Below, piece by piece: positions 30,753-36,015 of a stretch of DNA of 36,015 nucleotides. This DNA is from a virus, in IMG/VR virus record IMGVR_UViG_3300042400_000891, positions 1-36,015 of that record. One strand, written 5' to 3'. The notes below the pieces were generated by a model. The model was not told the origin of the DNA. It ran no database searches and saw only the letters and a program-made list of their open reading frames with translations. The number at the start of each line of letters is the position of its first letter. The first letter of the stretch is position 1. A program made the position numbers and the translations under genes.

Positions 30753-33194
30753 ATGGGAAGAAAAGTAACACAATATCCAAACAATGTAAGTGTAACACCT
30801 GATGAACTATCATTATTAGATTTATCAGAAAAAACTGGATTGGCAATTTACGAAAGTAGAAAATGGACTTTAACACAATTTAAGGCTTGGTTAAATGCTA
30901 ATATTACAATTCCAAGTGTTGATGGAACACAAGGACAAATTCCTTTGTTTGTTCAAGATGATGAGATTGGTTCTAATACAAGATTTACATTTATTGATAA
31001 TCAAGGTACAGAAGTTGGTTTTAGATTTTCAGATTCAACAGGTAATTTAACACAAGCAGGTGTAACATACTTAAATGTTGAAACTCAAGGTGTTGCATCA
31101 AATTCAGTTTTAAGACTTGCTAATTGGGCTGATAATGAAAATAAAGGTATAATTTCATTTAGAAAATCAAGAGGTTCTAAAACAACTCCAACACAAGTTT
31201 ATCAAAATGATGCTTTAGGACATATAATTTTTTCAGGTCAACATAATTTCGGTAGTGGTACTACAACTTGTGTAATTGAGGTTGTTGCAAAAGAAAATTA
31301 TGATATTATAGAAAATCCAAACACTTTAAATTTTGAAAGATACGCACTAACAGAATATAATATATATTTAGCACCTTCTTTTTCTGATAGTGCTATTCCA
31401 AGTGGTTTTCCAAACAATCTTGTGTTTACAGTTGATGGTGATGGTAGAGTTTCTTTTAAAAATTATCAATTTCCTTTATTTGATGGTTCAGCAGGTAATT
31501 CATTAATCACAAATGGGGCAGGTCAATTAGCATGGGGAACACCATCAGCAAGTTCAGCAACATCACTTCAAACTATAGGTAGGAATGCTACTGGTTCTAC
31601 ATTATATAAAGGTACTATTGTTTATATTTTAGGTTCTACTGGTAATAGACCTAATTTTGTAAAGGCACAAGCAAATTTAGAATCTACATCAGCAGGTACT
31701 TTTGGTGTTGTTGTTAATGATATACCGAACAATTCAGATGGTTATGTTGTTACAATTGGTACATTAGAAACATTAGATACTCGTTCAATTGCACCATTTC
31801 CATTTACAACAGATACTTTGGTAGATGGAGATAAACTTTATTTAAGTCCAACAACAGCAGGTTATGTAACTAATGTCAAGCCATCAGCACCTAATCATAT
31901 TGTTTATGTTGGTGTTGTAGTAAGAACAAGTCCTACAAATGGTACAATTGTTTATCGTATTCAAAATGGATATGAGTTAGAAGAATTACACGATGTTTCA
32001 ATTTCATCACTTGCTAATAATGATGTTTTACAATACGAATCATCAACACAACTTTGGAAAAACAAACCTATCGTTAATATTTATAATAGCAACGGAACTT
32101 TAATAAGCAATAGAACTGTAACACTTAATACTTTTAATTTATCTTTTAATGGTACTGATGGAACGACTATTTTTACTCGTTCATTTAACAATTTTATACA
32201 AACATTAAATTTATCTAATACTTCATTAAGTTCTACAATTGAAAATGCAAGTATAGGTTCTCTAATAAACCAAACCAATAGTGATGTATATTTTACAATT
32301 TATGATGTTCCTAATACTAATGATTTATTTGTTTTAGGTATTACACAAAATGGACTTAACATAAATAATTTTTACACATTACCAAAATTTGATGGTACAA
32401 ATGGTCAGGTTTTAACTACAAATGGGGCAGGTGTTGTTACATGGGGTAATGGTGGTTCTTCTTCATCATTTATCCCTGATTTATTAGGACACGAAACCTA
32501 TAGAGGCGTAAACTATTCTAACAACTCTACTACAGAAGTAACGAGTGGTGGTATTACAATTTCAACTTCAGCAAGTGTTATAGCGAGAAGTGTTTCTAAT
32601 ACCAATTACGCATCAAAACAAATTAGAAAAGGTTTTTATGGTTCAGTAGTTTCTACTGGTAGGTATACTGGAACAAGAGGTTCAGCTTTATTATGGTATA
32701 TTGGTGGTGGTTTTAAATATGTTTGTGATTTCTATATTTCTGATACTACATTTGGTAGTGGTTGCAGACAATTTTATGGTTTAGGTGGTCAAACAACTGA
32801 TTTAGCATATAATGATATTACACTTGTTAGTTCATTATTAAATGTAATTGGAGTTGGTTCTGATAGTGCTGATGCTAACTTACAAATTTTTCATAATGAT
32901 TCAGCTGGTGTATGTACTAAAATTGATTTAGGTACACAATTTCCTTCAAATAGAACTTCAGGTTCTATAATGACAACTATGTATTCGATACAAATTTATA
33001 ATGCACCTAACACTTCATCTGTTAAAGTACAAGTTATAAATAAAGAATTAGGTGAGATTGCACAACATACTCTTACAACTAATTTACCTTTAGATACACA
33101 AGGTTTAAACTTTTTTGCAAGTAGAACAATGGGTGCACCCCTTACTAATAGTGGTCAATTTGACCTTGGTTTATTAGGTGTTTATTCAATATAA
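30753..33194 (+). CDS. Tail fibre-like protein with repeated TNGAGxxxWG modules
   Basis: An 813-aa protein. N-terminal attachment-like segment (YPNNVSVTPDELSLLDLSEK, SRKWTLTQFKAWL) typical of Bacteroidetes phage fibres. Two related modules, LFDGSAGNSLITNGAGQLAW at about residue 242 and KFDGTNGQVLTTNGAGVVTW at about 544, mark fibre repeats. Ser/Thr/Asn/Gly-rich beta structure throughout suggests a trimeric fibre. The C-terminal part (from about 570) is probably the receptor-binding tip. It follows the upstream tail gene by 1 bp. Confidence 0.82.
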   Translation: MGRKVTQYPNNVSVTPDELSLLDLSEKTGLAIYESRKWTLTQFKAWLNANITIPSVDGTQGQIPLFVQDDEIGSNTRFTFIDNQGTEVGFRFSDSTGNLTQAGVTYLNVETQGVASNSVLRLANWADNENKGIISFRKSRGSKTTPTQVYQNDALGHIIFSGQHNFGSGTTTCVIEVVAKENYDIIENPNTLNFERYALTEYNIYLAPSFSDSAIPSGFPNNLVFTVDGDGRVSFKNYQFPLFDGSAGNSLITNGAGQLAWGTPSASSATSLQTIGRNATGSTLYKGTIVYILGSTGNRPNFVKAQANLESTSAGTFGVVVNDIPNNSDGYVVTIGTLETLDTRSIAPFPFTTDTLVDGDKLYLSPTTAGYVTNVKPSAPNHIVYVGVVVRTSPTNGTIVYRIQNGYELEELHDVSISSLANNDVLQYESSTQLWKNKPIVNIYNSNGTLISNRTVTLNTFNLSFNGTDGTTIFTRSFNNFIQTLNLSNTSLSSTIENASIGSLINQTNSDVYFTIYDVPNTNDLFVLGITQNGLNINNFYTLPKFDGTNGQVLTTNGAGVVTWGNGGSSSSFIPDLLGHETYRGVNYSNNSTTEVTSGGITISTSASVIARSVSNTNYASKQIRKGFYGSVVSTGRYTGTRGSALLWYIGGGFKYVCDFYISDTTFGSGCRQFYGLGGQTTDLAYNDITLVSSLLNVIGVGSDSADANLQIFHNDSAGVCTKIDLGTQFPSNRTSGSIMTTMYSIQIYNAPNTSSVKVQVINKELGEIAQHTLTTNLPLDTQGLNFFASRTMGAPLTNSGQFDLGLLGVYSI

Positions 33195-33206
33195 TAAAAA
33201 ATAATT

Positions 33207-33449
33207 ATGGAGAAATTTATATTAATAAGTAAAATGAATGTTTTAAACGATGAACAGATAAATGTTTGTTTGTTTCCTGAACATTATTACTTAAATGACA
33301 AAATAGAAACTTGCTTTGTAATTAGTAGTAGGTTAGATGTTAATAGTCAAATTACAGATGCTATTACTTTATTTACACCAATTTTATTTCAGCAAGTACA
33401 AGAAATGGAAAACATTCCACAATATATTAAAGAGAATATTGAATTGTAA
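33207..33449 (+). CDS. Hypothetical small protein of the tail-fibre operon
   Basis: An 80-aa protein (ILISKMNVLNDEQINVCLFP...FTPILFQQVQEMENIPQYI). It sits between the fibre gene and another structural gene; a fibre assembly chaperone would fit the place, but nothing in the sequence proves it. Its stop overlaps the next ATG by one base. Confidence 0.6.
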   Translation: MEKFILISKMNVLNDEQINVCLFPEHYYLNDKIETCFVISSRLDVNSQITDAITLFTPILFQQVQEMENIPQYIKENIEL

Positions 33450-34321
33450 TGGCAGGGGAACGTTATAATAGAACAAAAAAATGCTTCAGGTTAATTAAAA
33501 AAAGGAATAGAGAAACTGTTCCACCTGAAGTTTATGCAACTAAAGAATGTTGTAACCCAATGCGTGTATTGGCAAAAGTTGGTGATAATACAAGTTGGAA
33601 GAATGATATAACTTCAGCTTGGTTTAAAACTACTGGAGATTTACAAGATTCAGTTGATTTTATATTATACAAAAAAGGTGATGTATTAGCATCTTATCAG
33701 CCAAGTGAAGTAGATTTTACACTTGATATAGCAGTTGCAACAACTATTAATTGGCAAGATGTACTTGCATTAGATGGTGTAGGTTGTTACTATTTAAAAG
33801 TTGATTATGTTTTAGATGGTCAATCAGGTTCACTTATTTGGGGAGAGTATGATTTACGTGAATACTCAATTGAAAATGCTAAAGGAACAATAAGAACTAA
33901 GGTTAACTTAAATCAATACTATTCCATTGAAGATATAAACTTTAAAGGAATGAATTTAGTTGATTGTTTAAGAATCAATGGTTACTTTGGTGATATGCTA
34001 CCAAACTTTAAGATTGATAATTTAATCTATGAGAATCGTAAATTTGAAAGTGTGCAAAGAGAAAGAATTGCTACTTATACATTAAAAACAGACCCGATAA
34101 TGTATAATATTTCAGACTTATTAATTAATGTTCATTTACTTGCTGAAAATGAAATTTGGATTTCTGATTACAATTCTTTTAATCATTCTTGGTTCTTAAA
34201 AGACAAAGAATTAATTGTAAATAATTCACCTGAAGTTGATTATATGGAGTTTTCAAGATTGGCATCAATAAAATGTGAGTTTACTGATAAAACACGTAAT
34301 AGTTTAGCCAAGTATGTATAA
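33449..34321 (+). CDS. Putative structural (tail-associated) protein
   Basis: A 290-aa protein. A basic N-terminus (RTKKCFRLIKKRN) is followed by beta-rich sequence with SAWFKTTGDLQDSVDFILYK, a CYYLKVDYVLDGQSGSLIWG strand region and a C-terminal half containing INGYFGDMLPNF. Resembles accessory tail proteins found after fibre genes in Flavobacterium phages, but not recognised further. Last gene before the lysis promoter. Confidence 0.6.
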   Translation: MAGERYNRTKKCFRLIKKRNRETVPPEVYATKECCNPMRVLAKVGDNTSWKNDITSAWFKTTGDLQDSVDFILYKKGDVLASYQPSEVDFTLDIAVATTINWQDVLALDGVGCYYLKVDYVLDGQSGSLIWGEYDLREYSIENAKGTIRTKVNLNQYYSIEDINFKGMNLVDCLRINGYFGDMLPNFKIDNLIYENRKFESVQRERIATYTLKTDPIMYNISDLLINVHLLAENEIWISDYNSFNHSWFLKDKELIVNNSPEVDYMEFSRLASIKCEFTDKTRNSLAKYV

Positions 34322-34325
34322 TTTG

Positions 34326-34333
34326 TATATTTG
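34326..34333 (+). promoter_or_regulatory. Promoter of the lysis genes
   Basis: TATATTTG between the last structural gene and the holin; the holin ATG is 34 nt downstream. Same -7 element as the other sites. Confidence 0.6.
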
Positions 34334-34367
34334 TTTAAGTATAAGGTAAAACAAATAAAAAAAAACT

Positions 34368-34766
34368 ATGCAAAAATACTTATTTTCGTGCTTAAAATAT
34401 TTTATTGTAGGGATTATGGCATTTTTAGCTCCTATTTATTACGCTTTAATTTTTGTTTGTGTTTTAGTAATCACAGATACTATAACAGGAGTTATGAAAG
34501 CTGGAAAAGAAAAAGTATTAGACATAAAATCAAAAAAGTTTTTTGCCTTTGTTCCGAAAGCTTCTATATATCTTTTGTTTGTAATTTTAGCACAATTTGG
34601 AACACTTGTATTAGATAAATCAATTCCCTTTGTAAAACTTGCTGTTTTTGGAGTTAGTTGGATAGAAATAAAATCAATCGATGAAAATTTTAGATCCATT
34701 TGGGGTTTTTCATTTTTAGACAAAGTTTTAGAATCAGTTAAATACATATCAAATTTAAGGAAATGA
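34368..34766 (+). CDS. Holin
   Basis: A 132-aa membrane protein. Hydrophobic segments at about residues 9-27 (IVGIMAFLAPIYYALIFVC), 28-40 (VLVITDTITGVMK) and 65-85 (ASIYLLFVILAQFGTL). DTITGVMKAGKEKVLDIKSK and IEIKSIDENF are the signature parts of the phage holin family common in Bacteroidetes phages. It permeabilises the inner membrane to release the downstream endolysin. Charged C-terminus as expected. Confidence 0.85.
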   Translation: MQKYLFSCLKYFIVGIMAFLAPIYYALIFVCVLVITDTITGVMKAGKEKVLDIKSKKFFAFVPKASIYLLFVILAQFGTLVLDKSIPFVKLAVFGVSWIEIKSIDENFRSIWGFSFLDKVLESVKYISNLRK

Positions 34767-34984
34767 AAGAATTAAAAAATAGATGGAAATCTGAAAGCCC
34801 AGAATTTTGGGAAAAAGTAGGTAGAATTGGTGTTGGTATAGGCGTAGTTGGTGGAATTTTAGTAAGTGGTACAATTGCTTTGCCTGCTACCCTTGCAACA
34901 ATTGGTGGTTACATGGTTGCGGTTGGTTCTGTAACTAAAGTTTTATCTAAATTGACTATAAAAGATGGATCAATTAACAATTGA
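34763..34984 (+). CDS. Small membrane protein, possible second holin or spanin-like factor
   Basis: A 73-aa protein. Charged N-terminus (MKELKNRWKSESPEFWEKVG), then two glycine-rich hydrophobic segments (about 22-41 and 44-60). ATGA overlap with the holin and 20-bp overlap with the endolysin gene place it in the lysis cassette. Function inferred. Confidence 0.65.
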   Translation: MKELKNRWKSESPEFWEKVGRIGVGIGVVGGILVSGTIALPATLATIGGYMVAVGSVTKVLSKLTIKDGSINN

Positions 34985-35456
34985 AAGAATTAAACTTTCT
35001 CATCCTGATAAAAGAGAGATTTTAAAAAGTCATTATATTGAATGCAATAATCTTTTACCTAAAGGTGTAAGATTAAGATTTTCACAAGTTTTTAGAACTC
35101 CTGGGGAACAAGATAAATTATTTAATAAAAGACCAAAAGTAACAAAAGCACGTGCATGGCAATCAATTCACAACTATGGTTTAGCTTTTGATTATGTTAT
35201 ATTGCTTGATAAGGATAATAATGGAACTTTTGAATCAATAGAATGGAATATTAAAAATGAATATCATCAAGAAGTAATTAATTTTTTTAAATCTAAAGGT
35301 TACGAATGGGGTGGAGATTGGAAAAGATTTAAAGATTATCCTCATTTTCAATTTAAAAAAAATAATGGTTCTAGTTATAACTGGCAAGAATTAAAAAACA
35401 AAATTGATTCTAATATAATTTTACGAAATAATAATGTAGTTTACCCTAAATTATGA
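34965..35456 (+). CDS. Endolysin, M15-type peptidase
   Basis: A 163-aa protein. VFRTPGEQDKLFNKRPKVTK and SIHNYGLAFDYV carry the zinc ligands H69 and D76, and GGDWKRFKDYPHFQF supplies D118 and H127, the layout of VanY/L-alanyl-D-glutamate peptidases (M15). It cleaves peptidoglycan cross-links. It has no signal peptide, so release depends on the holin. Confidence 0.88.
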   Translation: MDQLTIERIKLSHPDKREILKSHYIECNNLLPKGVRLRFSQVFRTPGEQDKLFNKRPKVTKARAWQSIHNYGLAFDYVILLDKDNNGTFESIEWNIKNEYHQEVINFFKSKGYEWGGDWKRFKDYPHFQFKKNNGSSYNWQELKNKIDSNIILRNNNVVYPKL

Positions 35457-35647
35457 CTTTATCACAACTAGAAATTGAATTAAATAAAATCACAAACTTT
35501 AAATGTTTAAATTTTGGAGTCTGTAAAATTTCTGATCCGATTAAATTTATTAATGGTCATATTCAGTATTTAAAATCTAATTCTGGTAATAAACTATATT
35601 TTCCTTATTATAATCGATTGTTAGAGTTTTACGAAGCGAATAAATAA
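35453..35647 (+). CDS. Hypothetical small protein after the endolysin
   Basis: A 64-aa protein with Cys at two places ([14 protein letters not shown]) and an aromatic C-terminus. ATGA overlap with the endolysin; last gene before the terminator. Possibly involved in lysis timing, but nothing specific is seen. Confidence 0.55.
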   Translation: MTLSQLEIELNKITNFKCLNFGVCKISDPIKFINGHIQYLKSNSGNKLYFPYYNRLLEFYEANK

Positions 35648-35675
35648 AAATAGTAGGTATATCACATTACTAATT

Positions 35676-35709
35676 AATAGCACTTTAGAAATAATGTGCT
35701 ATTTTTTTT
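35676..35709 (+). terminator. Intrinsic terminator at the end of the lysis operon
   Basis: Stem AATAGCAC (35676-35683) with GTGCTATT (35696-35703), followed by a T-rich run. An overlapping alternative pairing CACATTA (35663) with TAATGTG (35692) extends it. Separates late genes from the early pentapeptide operon. Confidence 0.85.
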
Positions 35710-35753
35710 ATAAAATAATTAACGTGCAATGTTATTTTATATTAATATTTATT

Positions 35754-35761
35754 TATATTTG
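35754..35761 (+). promoter_or_regulatory. Promoter of the pentapeptide/early operon
   Basis: TATATTTG, 25 nt upstream of the pentapeptide ATG, directly after the late terminator. The run TTATATTTGTAAAA is shared with the 6477 promoter. Confidence 0.65.
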
Positions 35762-35786
35762 TAAAAGAAATTTAAAACTAAACATC

Positions 35787-36015
35787 ATGATTAAAATTGA
35801 AATTAAAAACAGATTTACAGGAAGTGTTATTTTTGAATATACAAAAGAAAATAACAATATAAAAGAAACAGTTGAGCAAGCAATAAAAGACGGTGCAAAT
35901 CTTGACGGTGCAAATCTTGACGGTGCAAATCTTGACGGTGCAAATCTTGTCCGTGCAAATCTTGACGGTGCAAATCTTGACGGTGCAAATCTTGACGGTG
36001 CAAATCTTGACGGTG
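35787..36015 (+). CDS. Pentapeptide-repeat protein, N-terminal part (continues at base 1)
   Basis: [20 protein letters not shown], a short beta-hairpin-like head, and a helix ([13 protein letters not shown]) lead into A-N-L-x-x repeats from residue 37. Only bases 35787-35951 count as unique; 35952-36015 repeat bases 1-64. Joined to 1-483 in frame the protein is 215 aa with 22 pentapeptides. The window edge cuts the gene, so the repeat number is only as reliable as the assembly through 15-bp repeats. Confidence 0.85.
   Translation, partial: MIKIEIKNRFTGSVIFEYTKENNNIKETVEQAIKDGANLDGANLDGANLDGANLVRANLDGANLDGANLDGANLDG
35952..36015. repeat. 64-bp direct terminal repeat, right copy
   Basis: Identical to bases 1-64; see the left copy. 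Removing it gives a 35,951-bp circle and keeps the pentapeptide gene in frame, whereas a direct join without removal would put a stop codon four codons later. Confidence 0.9.

Noticed and set aside
34331-34618. 95-aa plus-strand ORF overlapping the holin
   Set aside because: Its product is Cys/Tyr/Arg-rich and out of frame with the holin gene, which has a proper family match.
1-36015. Lysogeny genes (integrase, CI-like repressor, excisionase), tRNA genes, or an IntI integrase for the cassette array
   Set aside because: None of the ORFs shows tyrosine or serine recombinase motifs or a CI-like repressor pattern, and no tRNA cloverleaf was noticed by eye; absence should be confirmed by profile searches.

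Overview
The window looks like one complete, circularly closed tailed-phage genome from a low-GC Bacteroidetes host, most likely Flavobacterium or a relative. The evidence is the very AT-rich sequence, the lack of Shine-Dalgarno sequences (starts are preceded by A/T-rich leaders), a recurring Bacteroidetes-type -7 promoter element (TAnnTTTG, here nearly always TATATTTG) and several protein families typical of Bacteroidetes phages (DUF4494, a DUF6291-like replisome organizer, the KASELRIGN and GFSQERP small-protein families). Bases 1-64 and 35952-36015 are identical. Removing one copy joins the two ends in frame inside a single 215-codon pentapeptide-repeat gene, which implies a circle or circularly permuted genome of 35,951 bp. 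No integrase, excisionase, CI-like repressor, tRNA or CRISPR array was seen.

Layout. Pentapeptide gene and small early genes: 35787 through the junction to about 2.9 kb, including a zinc-finger protein, an HTH protein and a stand-alone DnaA domain-IV-like protein. DNA methyltransferase: 2945-3751. A promoter followed by a terminator-like pseudoknotted small RNA: about 3935-4043. Replication and recombination: 4.1-12.15 kb, with a replisome organizer that carries an iteron-like candidate origin, RusA resolvase, Rad50/SbcC-like ATPase, RecT annealase, metallo-hydrolase, SSB-like protein and a C-terminally shortened YqaJ/lambda-exonuclease. Accessory segment: 12.13-14.06 kb. DUF4494 and MazG: 14.1-15.0 kb. 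Packaging, head, tail and lysis: 15.1-35.6 kb, with terminase small and large subunits, portal, prohead protease, HK97-type capsid, connectors, tail tube, tape measure, tail-tip and fibre proteins, holin and an M15 endolysin.

The most unusual region is the accessory segment at 12.13-14.06 kb. It reads as an integron-style gene-cassette array without an integrase. Single genes, all on the plus strand, alternate with imperfect palindromes that begin with an R''-like box (YYYAAC) and end with an R'-like box (GTTRRR). For three cassettes the start and end boxes of the same cassette are exact reverse complements, as expected if each circulated as a separate circle. Every cassette ORF stops within about 10 nt of its R'' box. 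The exonuclease gene ends inside the first such site and lacks the C-terminal part usual for the family.

Other points for a second look: the portal gene is the only minus-strand gene, lying head-on against the large terminase; a 10-bp-phased ATCGC repeat cluster next to an AT-rich direct repeat sits inside the replisome-organizer gene and resembles an origin; and a promoter-driven pseudoknot or kissing-loop RNA lies downstream of the methyltransferase.
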